Origin: Pseudoalteromonas sp. MMG010
Lineage (GTDB): Bacteria > Pseudomonadota > Gammaproteobacteria > Enterobacterales > Alteromonadaceae
Reading direction: 5' to 3'
Length of the DNA stretch: 64,000 bases
Assembly: GCF_018100905.1 (NCBI RefSeq)
Contig: NZ_JAGJEG010000007.1
Span: 124,001 to 188,000 of the forward strand
Below are positions 38,439 through 46,418 of the stretch, piece by piece. Every line of letters begins with the position of its first letter. Positions within the stretch are counted from its first letter, which is position 1. The position numbers and the translations under genes are program-made. The notes below the pieces were generated by a model, which saw only the letters and a list, made by a program, of their open reading frames with translations, was not told where the DNA came from and did not search any database.

Positions 38439-39741
38439 GTTTACCTTGAGAATTAAAAGGTAAAGCAGGTAAATAACGAAACTTTCTTGGTATTACCAGC
38501 GCTTCAAAATATGCCTTTAAATGCTGTTTTATCAACTGCGAAAATTTAAATTTCCCCAGTTTTTCAAGCGCTGCTAAACCTTGTGGGTTGAGTGCTAATA
38601 CACACGCAATTTCATTTCGTTTATTTGGGTTATCGTTATGTTCAAGTAATAAAACATAACTTTCATCAATATAATGATGTTGATTAACACGGTGCATTAT
38701 TTCATCTAATGAGCAGCGCTTTTCTTCTATTTTAACAACCCTATCTGCGCGCCCTAAAAGTATAAAGCAGCCTTCATCAAGAATTTGCGCCGTATCGTCG
38801 GTTTGATACCACTGGGCGTCATTGACATAAGGTGACGAAATAACTAATCGTTGCTGCTCATCTAACTGCAATTTAATTGCATCAAAGGCTTGCCAGTATT
38901 TATTTTTGCACTGTTGTCGCCATGCAATACCGCCTGTTTCTGTACTACCTAACACTTCAACGGGAGCAAAACCAAATTGTTCATGCAATAGATTTGCAGC
39001 GGTTGGTTGCAGCGGCCCCCCTGAAGAAAAACAACAACTCAACTGTTTTGCCAACGGGGTGAGTACGTTATCTTGCACTAAGCGATGATAATATGCTGGG
39101 CTACTGATCAAAGTGTAACGTTTACTCTTATCATTATTTTGCGTGATAAAATGCAATAAATGCTCTGGGTATTCGAAGTTTTGCAAACACATGTCTAAAT
39201 TGGCATACAATGGCAATAGTATTTTATAAAGCAATCCATAAATATGTTGGTGTGAGACAGTGGCAACAACCATTGTATTATCAATCTGATCAGCAAACTT
39301 TTCACAAAGCACTTTTACTTCAAGTAGCAAAGCGTTAAATTTTTTATCGATTGCTTTAGGCACCCCACTAGAGCCTGAGGTGTAAAAACGAATATCGGCT
39401 TGTTCATCTATTTCTATATCGCCACATTGCTCAACAATACATGTCGAATTAAATGCCACTTGCTGATCGCAAACTTCTTGCGAACCAGCATAAGCCTCAG
39501 CGTCTTTTAAACATAACTTTAATGATTCAACTTGGCCATTTTGCGGTAAAACTACCGATTTTTTTGCCACCAATAATGCAAAAAATAGCACGCTAAATTG
39601 GTAACTATCTGCATCAAACAGCAACCAGCGTTGCTGCGAACGAGCAGAAAAAACAGCTGCATGCCCCAACACTTGCTTTTGCCAATGAGAAAAATCAACG
39701 TTTTCCCCAAAAAATGTATTATTATTACTTGGCCACTTCAT
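38404..39741 (-). CDS. apeH: Aryl acyl-ACP synthetase / AMP-ligase (ApeH-like)
   Basis: 445 residues of the ANL adenylating family, shorter than typical 500-residue members. The phosphate-binding motif is FYTSGSSGVPKAI (119-131); VLGSTETGGIAWRQQ and the YQTDDTA / LLGRADRVVKIEEKR hinge follow. In the APE pathway ApeH activates the aromatic starter acid with ATP and loads it onto the ACP ApeE. It overlaps both neighbours slightly. Confidence 0.88.
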   Translation of the reverse strand: MKWPSNNNTFFGENVDFSHWQKQVLGHAAVFSARSQQRWLLFDADSYQFSVLFFALLVAKKSVVLPQNGQVESLKLCLKDAEAYAGSQEVCDQQVAFNSTCIVEQCGDIEIDEQADIRFYTSGSSGVPKAIDKKFNALLLEVKVLCEKFADQIDNTMVVATVSHQHIYGLLYKILLPLYANLDMCLQNFEYPEHLLHFITQNNDKSKRYTLISSPAYYHRLVQDNVLTPLAKQLSCCFSSGGPLQPTAANLLHEQFGFAPVEVLGSTETGGIAWRQQCKNKYWQAFDAIKLQLDEQQRLVISSPYVNDAQWYQTDDTAQILDEGCFILLGRADRVVKIEEKRCSLDEIMHRVNQHHYIDESYVLLLEHNDNPNKRNEIACVLALNPQGLAALEKLGKFKFSQLIKQHLKAYFEALVIPRKFRYLPALPFNSQGKLEKTQLEKLFD

Positions 39742-40291
39742 CAGAATTATTCTTTGCCTTTTGCCATCTTCGAACTAAAAATTCAACTGCCATAATGAGT
39801 CCCATAAAAATATAGGAAATCAACCCATTGTAAGTTAACCATACCGCGGGATCCGGATGAAACACCGTAGCCCCTGCAATAGAGCCATTAATAATAAAAA
39901 AGCCGCACCATACCTTAGTCACTTGCCGAGTATAATGGCGCCCTTTTTCATCAAGGGTTTCAAATTTGCTGGCAATCATTTCTACAACACTTGGGGATTG
40001 ATATAACGAATATAAAAACACCACTAAAAAACACGCATTAATTACCACCGGATAAAACTTAAGGGCTAATGCCGAATTAGCTAAAGTGGCAAAAACAAGT
40101 AAACCAACACCGCTAATTGTCATTATTTTTAAGTGGGGAATACTTGCTTTTGTATTTTTTACTACAAAGTGACGCAACAATAAAATAGCGGCAAAAAAGC
40201 CACCAACAACTGCGGGCTCACTGTACTTTAAGCCAAAAAAAACGGCTAAAGGATAACTAAAGAGTAAGCCAGCGAGCAGTGCTTTTTTCAT
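39725..40291 (-). CDS. COG4648-type membrane protein (ApeG-like)
   Basis: 188 residues with about five to six hydrophobic segments (roughly 3-35, 55-75, 80-95, 130-150 and 155-175). This is the small integral protein usually found between the ACP and AMP-ligase genes of aryl polyene clusters. Its function has not been established. The start shares a base with the stop of the apeF gene (TAATG). Confidence 0.82.
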   Translation of the reverse strand: MKKALLAGLLFSYPLAVFFGLKYSEPAVVGGFFAAILLLRHFVVKNTKASIPHLKIMTISGVGLLVFATLANSALALKFYPVVINACFLVVFLYSLYQSPSVVEMIASKFETLDEKGRHYTRQVTKVWCGFFIINGSIAGATVFHPDPAVWLTYNGLISYIFMGLIMAVEFLVRRWQKAKNNSDEVAK

Positions 40292-40560
40292 TATGCGTGT
40301 GTAGTCATTAATTTTTCAACAGCATCAATAACATCTTGTACAGTTCGTACTTGTTTAAAATCGTTAGGTTCAATTTTTTTGCCTGTTTGCTCACGCAACT
40401 TCACAACCAAATCAACTGCATCAATACTGTCTAGGTCGAGGTCTTCATATAGATGAGCCGTACGGGTGATGTCATCTGCTTCGATTTCAAAATATTCTTG
40501 TAAAATTTCGCTTAACATTGCAAAAATTTTATCGCCATTATTCATGTTGTCATTACTCAT
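40291..40560 (-). CDS. apeF: Acyl carrier protein (ApeF-like)
   Basis: 89 residues from the ATG at 40560, preceded by GGAT. The longer frame to 40611 runs into the preceding ACP gene. The phosphopantetheine serine is in DLDLDSIDAVDL (S45 from this start). In the APE system two ACPs, ApeE and ApeF, carry the growing chain. It overlaps apeG by one base. Confidence 0.9.
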   Translation of the reverse strand: MSNDNMNNGDKIFAMLSEILQEYFEIEADDITRTAHLYEDLDLDSIDAVDLVVKLREQTGKKIEPNDFKQVRTVQDVIDAVEKLMTTHA

Positions 40561-40582
40561 TAGTTTATCCAAAACAATATTT

Positions 40583-40840
40583 TTATGCGCGGGTCGACGC
40601 AATAAAGTCACAAAGGGTTTTTACTGAATAAAAGTGCTTTTTACTGTCATCAGTATTGCCATCAATTTTTACATCAAACTCTTTTTTTATTGCCACACCC
40701 AGCTCAAGTGCATCAATTGAATCTAGACCTAAGCCATCAACAAAAAGTGCTTCTTCATCATTAATATCTGATGTTTCGATATCTTCTAAGTCCAATGTTT
40801 CAATGATTAGTTGTTTTACTTGTGTGCTTAAATCACTCAT
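40583..40840 (-). CDS. apeE: Acyl carrier protein (ApeE-like)
   Basis: 85 residues with the phosphopantetheine attachment site S41 in GLGLDSIDALEL. In characterised APE systems ApeE accepts the aryl starter from ApeH and carries the elongating polyene. The start overlaps the end of the acyltransferase gene by 8 bases, and apeF follows. Confidence 0.92.
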   Translation of the reverse strand: MSDLSTQVKQLIIETLDLEDIETSDINDEEALFVDGLGLDSIDALELGVAIKKEFDVKIDGNTDDSKKHFYSVKTLCDFIASTRA

Positions 40841-41609
40841 GATTTAATTTTTCCTTGTTAAAATAAGCTTGTAAATCGCGAGTTAACTCACGTACAGCGT
40901 TGGTTATTTGATCGTGTTGTAAATAAGGTTCAATCGAAAATCCAGGTAGCGCCCGAAGTTTAAATGTAAAACGGCGGTCAGTGACTTGGTACCATTTTTG
41001 CCCTTTTGTTAATGTTACAGGGCTAACATTTAAGTATACAGGTAATAAGGTCGCTTGCGTACGCAGCGCAATATTTGCAACCCCTCGTTTAAATTTCCAT
41101 TCTTTACCAGGCACGCTACGTGTCCCTTCAGGAAATACTATTAAATTATTTCCTTGGCCAAAACTATGTTGGCACTTTTTTAAAAAAAACTCGGGATCTG
41201 AGTCGTTATTAATATAACCGGTTGCATTTACCACCCCTTTTAAAAATGGGTTCTTCCACAAATCGGCTTTAACGACACAATCAGCATGGCGTACTAACGA
41301 AATAAGCACGACCACATCAATCAAAGAGGGGTGGTTTGCAATAATTAATTTGCCTTTGGCATGCTTTAATTCGTTTTTTTGTTCTATATCTAAGCGAAGA
41401 ATTCCAACTAAACGCATATAGCCTACAAAAAATTTAAAGCTGTAGTGCACCGCAGTGCGGGCAGCTTTATTACGTGTAGTAACATCACGATAAATTATAC
41501 GTTGTAGCGAAAACACAACAATTGACAGCATTAAACCACCAACACTGAATAATGCAAAAGCACTGCCTGTGGCCAATAACCGATAAAGTTTTATAAGTTT
41601 ATTTTTCAT
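40833..41609 (-). CDS. apeD: PlsC-type 1-acyl-glycerol-3-phosphate acyltransferase (ApeD-like)
   Basis: 258 residues from the ATG at 41609, within the overlap with the preceding gene (ATGAAAAATAA); a longer in-frame reading to 41645 is less likely. After one or two membrane segments (about 10-40), the acyltransferase motif NHPSLID with H93 and the FPEGTRS motif are found. It matches the ApeD position between ApeC and ApeE. A role in attaching the polyene to its lipid anchor is expected. Confidence 0.87.
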   Translation of the reverse strand: MKNKLIKLYRLLATGSAFALFSVGGLMLSIVVFSLQRIIYRDVTTRNKAARTAVHYSFKFFVGYMRLVGILRLDIEQKNELKHAKGKLIIANHPSLIDVVVLISLVRHADCVVKADLWKNPFLKGVVNATGYINNDSDPEFFLKKCQHSFGQGNNLIVFPEGTRSVPGKEWKFKRGVANIALRTQATLLPVYLNVSPVTLTKGQKWYQVTDRRFTFKLRALPGFSIEPYLQHDQITNAVRELTRDLQAYFNKEKLNHE

Positions 41610-42336
41610 TGCGCGATAGCGACCAATTAAAACGTTTAGACTCAATCGTTAATTGTGAGCTATCGCCATAATAAAAGCGTAAAAAATCAAGAGCCTGTAA
41701 TTGGCTACTCTCTTCATCAAGGTTAGGGATTTGGCTAGTAAAATTAAGTTCAAAGTTCGCACTATTATTGCCAGGCTCAATTAAGAGCGCCACTGCAATG
41801 TTATCTGGTTGCTGCTTTACATATTGTTGATAATGTTCAGGAACACCTTGGTCGCTGTATACATACAAAATACGAGGATAGCCATAACGTTGCATTTTAG
41901 CGATTGCATCAACTAAGCCCATAAAGAAGCTATCTTCACCTGCTGCAACGGCACTAAGAGGGGCTTTATTTTTTGTAAAAATGCTGAATAACCCGCCCAC
42001 CGCATTATGAACAGATAAACCAAAATGCGTTGGTGATAATGCTTCTTTATCTGCAACATCGCTGATCAATTTTGTGGTTTTATGTAAATCGCCATGACGA
42101 GACGAAAATACGCTAGCAATATCGTGTTGGTAATCGCCACTGGCTTCTAGTGCACAATGTAAGGTAATTTTAGCAAACGCACTTAATCTGCGGCGTTGCA
42201 TCGCTGGCATTTGAGTTAATGTTGGTAAGGGCAAACTTTGCGACTGAGTCACAAGGTTTTGTGCATATTGTTGCCAATCTTGAGTTGATGTTTTGCCATC
42301 TCCCCACGCAACACACTTTGAGATAACAAACTGCAA
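41599..42336 (-). CDS. apeC: Ketosynthase-like chain-length factor (ApeC-like)
   Basis: 245 residues of thiolase fold with no catalytic Cys: where ketosynthases have TACSS this reads VAAGEDSFFMG. The N-terminal half is KS-like (FSSRHGDLHKTTKLISD, THFGLSVHNAVGGLFSIF), and the C-terminal half is shortened. ApeC is the chain-length factor that pairs with ApeO in the APE pathway. The start is a TTG with AAGGA 9 bases upstream, preceded by a 91-base gap after the 174-residue gene. Confidence 0.88.
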   Translation of the reverse strand: MQFVISKCVAWGDGKTSTQDWQQYAQNLVTQSQSLPLPTLTQMPAMQRRRLSAFAKITLHCALEASGDYQHDIASVFSSRHGDLHKTTKLISDVADKEALSPTHFGLSVHNAVGGLFSIFTKNKAPLSAVAAGEDSFFMGLVDAIAKMQRYGYPRILYVYSDQGVPEHYQQYVKQQPDNIAVALLIEPGNNSANFELNFTSQIPNLDEESSQLQALDFLRFYYGDSSQLTIESKRFNWSLSRNEK

Positions 42337-42427
42337 GCGTAATAATCCTTATCACTGGTCTAAAATAAAAATGAGGGTAAATACTACAGTTGCTGTTTAA
42401 TGGATTCAAGCAAAACTGTATCTTGGA

Positions 42428-42952
42428 TTAACTTTCGTTTACAAAGCCATCAACAGCTAATACTTTAACCCTACAATAACGTGCTTTACTGTCTTCTTGC
42501 CAGATAACCATAACGGCAAAATCAATGAGTTTAAGGCTCATATCAGTATTTATTAGTAAACGGCTTTTTTCTTGGGCTTGTTCGCTACACCCTAAAAAAA
42601 CATTAGGTCCATTTATCGAAAACGTACTTGCTAAATAATAATTGGCAGCATTGCCTACCGTTGCCACAAAGCTTAACGGTTTAATAGCCTCTTGTTGAGC
42701 TAAATCTTGTAGCATCGACTGCATAAGCTCGCTGGAAAAGTAATCAGCACAACTATATAAACCAATACGATCATTTAACTGAAGGTTTTTAGTGGCTTTA
42801 TAGACAGCAAGTAAGGCAATTAAAGTAAATGAGTCCATGCGCCTAACCACCAGCTCGGTTTCTTCTTTAACCTTTTTTCGCAGTGTCTTTATATCCGTAC
42901 TTTTATCAAACGTAACTTGCGCACTGGCTATTTCTTTCATTTTAAAGTCCAT
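42428..42952 (-). CDS. Truncated ketosynthase-like protein lacking the catalytic Cys
   Basis: 174 residues, unlike any standard APE protein. The middle is KS-like: ALLAVYKATKNLQLNDRIGLYS, then SFVATVGNAANYYLAS and FSINGPNVFLGCSEQ. In ketosynthases that place holds the nucleophile elbow TACSS; here it is LGCSEQA with the Cys one position off and without the surrounding motif. The C-terminal half with its two His residues is missing. It may act as a second chain-length-factor-like partner for the neighbouring ketosynthase. The start overlaps that gene's stop by one base (TAATG). Confidence 0.75.
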   Translation of the reverse strand: MDFKMKEIASAQVTFDKSTDIKTLRKKVKEETELVVRRMDSFTLIALLAVYKATKNLQLNDRIGLYSCADYFSSELMQSMLQDLAQQEAIKPLSFVATVGNAANYYLASTFSINGPNVFLGCSEQAQEKSRLLINTDMSLKLIDFAVMVIWQEDSKARYCRVKVLAVDGFVNES

Positions 42953-44037
42953 TAAACACGTTGCAACACTAACGCAGCATTGTTGCCACCAAAGCCAAAG
43001 TAGTTAAATAAAATAGTATTGATGCTTGGAGTTTTTTCATTATCATAAAAAGGCCACATAAGCTCTACACCTTCATTATTTACATACTCAGGAATAGGTA
43101 AAAAAGGAATCGATTTAGCAATAAATTGATTAAACAGCGCGATTTCTATCACCCCACATGCCCCTAATGTGTGCCCAGTAAAAGGCTTAAAAGCCACAAT
43201 GGCAGGGCGATTATCAATAAAAATTTGTGTCAGGGCGTTACTTTCTGCTTCATCATTGCCCAATGTAGCCGTTCCATGCACCTTAATTAAATCAATAGTG
43301 TTAGCTGTAACTTGGCTTTGTCTCATGGCGTCGTTAATGACTTGGGCAATATGGCTGCCATCTTCTTTTGTCATCGTTAAGCTATATGTATCGCACGATG
43401 ATGCCCCCCCAAGTACCTTTAATAAACATTGGCTATTAGGTGTCGCTGATAAATAGAGTGCCCCCAACCCTTCGCCCAACACTAAGCCAGAGCGTGACTT
43501 TGCAAAGGCATTTAAACCCGTCTTACTTATTAAGTCTAACGATTTAAAGCCTTCCACTGTCAGTGGGTTATAAAACTCACAACCAATCACCAAGGCATGC
43601 TCTATGCTGCCTTGGCTAATTAAACGAGAGGCATATAAACACGCATTTGCGCTGGCAGTACATGCTGTACTAAAGGTAAATTCAAGTGCCGCTAAACCAT
43701 ACTTTGCAACCAGTGCCTGACTTATTTTATCGGTTTTAGAAAGCCAAAGATCATCGTTATCACCTATTTGTACCGCACTAATATCTAATGAGGTTGACCC
43801 TAACAGCAAGGTCGTATTAGCGCATTGTTCTTTACTCAATTGTAATGTTGAAAACACCGGGGCTAATAGGGAATCAAAGTGAGCCATAATCTGCTCAAAA
43901 CTTGCTTTTTCAACGCACTGGTTAAAGCTTTTAAATGCCACCGGGAGGTTGTCTTGCGCTAAAACATCGGTTGCCTCCATTGTAATAGGCGCACAAATGA
44001 CATTCGCAGCATTTAAAAATACGTCTCGCTTTTGCAT
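42952..44037 (-). CDS. Second beta-ketoacyl-ACP synthase, resorcinol-side candidate
   Basis: 361 residues with a complete KAS active site: C126 (FSTACTASANA), H254 (KVHGTATLGNDEA) and H289 (FTGHTLGACG). It is shorter than ApeO, mainly through a reduced N-terminal region. It sits beside its own ACP and the dead KS-like protein, apart from apeO and apeR. I infer that it extends a second fatty chain, perhaps the beta-ketoacyl precursor for the dialkylresorcinol. Coupled to both neighbours by one-base overlaps. Confidence 0.85.
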   Translation of the reverse strand: MQKRDVFLNAANVICAPITMEATDVLAQDNLPVAFKSFNQCVEKASFEQIMAHFDSLLAPVFSTLQLSKEQCANTTLLLGSTSLDISAVQIGDNDDLWLSKTDKISQALVAKYGLAALEFTFSTACTASANACLYASRLISQGSIEHALVIGCEFYNPLTVEGFKSLDLISKTGLNAFAKSRSGLVLGEGLGALYLSATPNSQCLLKVLGGASSCDTYSLTMTKEDGSHIAQVINDAMRQSQVTANTIDLIKVHGTATLGNDEAESNALTQIFIDNRPAIVAFKPFTGHTLGACGVIEIALFNQFIAKSIPFLPIPEYVNNEGVELMWPFYDNEKTPSINTILFNYFGFGGNNAALVLQRV

Positions 44038-44309
44038 TACTTTGCTTGCTCTTTAACGATAAAATCAACAATGGTATCGATTGACTGTAAATGTTTACGG
44101 GTTTCTTTAGAGCCTTCGACTTTAATACCAAAATGCTGCTTTAAAACTAAAGACAGCTGAAGTGCATCGAGTGAGTCTAAATTGATACGTGATTTGCTAC
44201 CAAATAAAGGCTCTGAGTCAATAATATCTTCCGGTGAAAAATCATCTTCTTTATCGCATTCTGTTATTATTAATTGTTTTAATTGCAATTTTATATCGTC
44301 TAGTTCCAC
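44037..44309 (-). CDS. Third acyl carrier protein of the cluster
   Basis: 90 residues, with the phosphopantetheine serine S46 in INLDSLDALQL. It shares a base with the second ketosynthase (TAATG) and overlaps the end of the ABC permease gene by 10 bases. With two ACPs (ApeE and ApeF) already serving the aryl polyene, this ACP probably serves the separate chain of the adjoining ketosynthase. Confidence 0.9.
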   Translation of the reverse strand: MELDDIKLQLKQLIITECDKEDDFSPEDIIDSEPLFGSKSRINLDSLDALQLSLVLKQHFGIKVEGSKETRKHLQSIDTIVDFIVKEQAK

Positions 44310-45448
44310 GTTAAGTTCCTCATTTTATTATTAAATATCCATAAAGCTGACAAAAAGCATACTACGGTAAAACCCCAAAGTAATACAATGTTGTACCAAA
44401 AATTACTATCGTGTGTGTCGCTCATTAAATATCTCAGTAACTGAGCAGACCAATACATAGGTGAGCCATGTGCAATCAGCGCTAAGTTATCTGGCATAAG
44501 TTCCAATGGCACCATAAAACCACTTAATGCGGCAATAATAATGTTAACGCCCCCTCCAACGACCATCGCTTGTTCAAAGCTAGTGACAATGCTCGCTATT
44601 AATAAGGCAAACGCAATAGCGCCTGCGGCCACACTAACAATAGCGATGAGTACAAAACTAATGTCATGCAGCAAGAGCATGGGTTGCCCTAAAAAATAAG
44701 GAATGCAAATACACCCAATGAGCCCAAGCACTGCCATTTGTATAAAACTCACCACCATAAACGCACAGCCTTTATTAAAAAAGTAACGAGTCATGGTAAT
44801 GGGATACGTTTTTAAGCGAATTAAGGTGCCATTTACCCGCTCATTAATAAAGGTTAACGACATCGGTAACACAATAAAATACACACCAAAAACTAACCAC
44901 GCAGGGATACTGTTTAACGCTGGGTTTTCCAGCGGCTGTTCCACTTGGGGGGCAATTAAATAACCGACATCAGCAGAGCTCACTACTTGATCAAGTTGTT
45001 GCTCAAGGCTTTGTTCGGGGTCTAAATCACCAGTGTCGAGCATATATAAATAAAGCTTTAACTGGGCTAAGCTTGCTTTAATTTTTTCGTTAAGTAATAA
45101 CCGACTTTGCGGTGCTAAGTTCGCATCTAAATTTAACTTTATTTGGCTGTCACCCTGGCGCATTAAAAAAAGTGCATCCACCCCTTTTACTAAAGTCAGC
45201 TCATTTTTACTCTGTGGCGAAATGCTAAACCCTTGTCGTGTTAATAAACCTGCAAATACCTCACTGTGATGACTGTTTTGAGCACCTATGAGTTTAATAG
45301 TCAGTAACGCATTCATATTTTGCTGCGACTGACTATTAGCAAGTGTCATAATAATCATAAAAATAACGGGCATTAAAATCAGTACCGCTAAACTATGTAA
45401 ATCATGACTAATTAACCGCGCTTCTTTTTTTAGGGTATGAATTAACAT
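44300..45448 (-). CDS. ABC-2 type transporter permease
   Basis: 382 residues. One N-terminal membrane helix (about 20-40), an extracytoplasmic domain (about 45-180) and five to six C-terminal helices (about 190-380), the layout of ABC-2 exporters of the YhhJ/DrrB type. It overlaps the ATPase gene by 7 bases. With that ATPase it would export or flip a lipidic product, possibly the finished pigment or its resorcinol part, as ABC-2 systems are also seen in flexirubin clusters. Confidence 0.88.
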   Translation of the reverse strand: MLIHTLKKEARLISHDLHSLAVLILMPVIFMIIMTLANSQSQQNMNALLTIKLIGAQNSHHSEVFAGLLTRQGFSISPQSKNELTLVKGVDALFLMRQGDSQIKLNLDANLAPQSRLLLNEKIKASLAQLKLYLYMLDTGDLDPEQSLEQQLDQVVSSADVGYLIAPQVEQPLENPALNSIPAWLVFGVYFIVLPMSLTFINERVNGTLIRLKTYPITMTRYFFNKGCAFMVVSFIQMAVLGLIGCICIPYFLGQPMLLLHDISFVLIAIVSVAAGAIAFALLIASIVTSFEQAMVVGGGVNIIIAALSGFMVPLELMPDNLALIAHGSPMYWSAQLLRYLMSDTHDSNFWYNIVLLWGFTVVCFLSALWIFNNKMRNLTWN

Positions 45449-46362
45449 ACAACCTCCGTAAACAACTCGCGATATAACTGCTCAATATAGTTATCAGAAA
45501 AACTCACTGTTTTAAGTTCATCTGTTAATTGCCCTAGCGCTAAAAAAGCCTCACTCAGTTGTTTTGCATTATTAGCAACAACACGATATTGAGCGCTTGT
45601 ATCTACACATTCTACATTATTAAATGCGCGTAATTGCTGTTTGCTAAGAACACGATACGTCGTAAACGTTAAACTCAACTGTTGCTGAGAAAGCGCTTCA
45701 TGTGCAACTAATTTACCTTGGCGAATAAACACAACGTTATCACATAACTGCGCAACTTCATGCAGTAAATGCGAGGTATAAACCAAGGTTTTCCCCTGCT
45801 CTTTTAATTTAATTAATAAGCGAATAATACTGTCACGCGATAAAGGGTCGATCCCCACAGTAGGTTCATCTAAAAAAATAATATCGGGTTGTTTGCTCAA
45901 TGCAATGGCAATATTTAAACGTCGTTTATACCCACCCGACAGTGTGCCACTGCGTTGTTTAGCTACATTTTCTAACTCACATTGTGCAAGTACATTAGTA
46001 ATAATCGAGGTATGTTTAGCGGTGTTTTTTTCACTAATCGAAACAAAAAAAGCCAAGTTATCTAGCACACTCAGTTCATCATAAAATGCAAAATCTTGTG
46101 GCACTAAAGCAACTTTTTGTTTAATTGCTTGTGATAATGAAAGTGTTGGATAGGATAAATACTTCACACTACCGAAAGTTGCATTAAGCAAACCACACAG
46201 CAATGAAATAAGCGTTGATTTTCCTGCGCCATTTGGACCTAATATGGCTGTACAACTGCCTTTGTGTAACGAAAAAGAAATGTCATCAACACTTAGGGTT
46301 TGTGCTTTGGGATATTGAAAACTGATGTTTTCAACAGCCACCACCGTATTTTTTTGTTGCAC
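45442..46362 (-). CDS. ABC transporter ATP-binding protein
   Basis: 306 residues. Walker A GPNGAGKST is at 42-50, the ABC signature LSGGYKRR at 141-148, and Walker B IIFLDEPTVGID with D165 and E166; a C-terminal domain (about 220-306) follows. It starts with GTG at 46362, 8 bases after AAGGAAG. It is the first gene of the coupled APE run, 56 bases after the fadH stop, so either a promoter lies in that gap or fadH is co-transcribed. Confidence 0.92.
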   Translation of the reverse strand: MQQKNTVVAVENISFQYPKAQTLSVDDISFSLHKGSCTAILGPNGAGKSTLISLLCGLLNATFGSVKYLSYPTLSLSQAIKQKVALVPQDFAFYDELSVLDNLAFFVSISEKNTAKHTSIITNVLAQCELENVAKQRSGTLSGGYKRRLNIAIALSKQPDIIFLDEPTVGIDPLSRDSIIRLLIKLKEQGKTLVYTSHLLHEVAQLCDNVVFIRQGKLVAHEALSQQQLSLTFTTYRVLSKQQLRAFNNVECVDTSAQYRVVANNAKQLSEAFLALGQLTDELKTVSFSDNYIEQLYRELFTEVVC

Positions 46363-46418
46363 CGGTCACTTCCTTTTAAACATTTATTATTTTTATTATG
46401 GTTTTATTTAGTGTCTAT

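Noticed and set aside
40833-41645. Longer start for the apeD-like gene
   Set aside because: The additional 12 residues lie inside apeC without a ribosome site; the ATG at 41609 matches the family start before the first membrane helix.
42170-42409. Minus-strand frame of 79 codons overlapping the apeC-like gene
   Set aside because: The competing frame shows thiolase-fold features and the shadow shows none.
43169-43456. Plus-strand frame opposite the second ketosynthase
   Set aside because: Antisense shadow with no start context.
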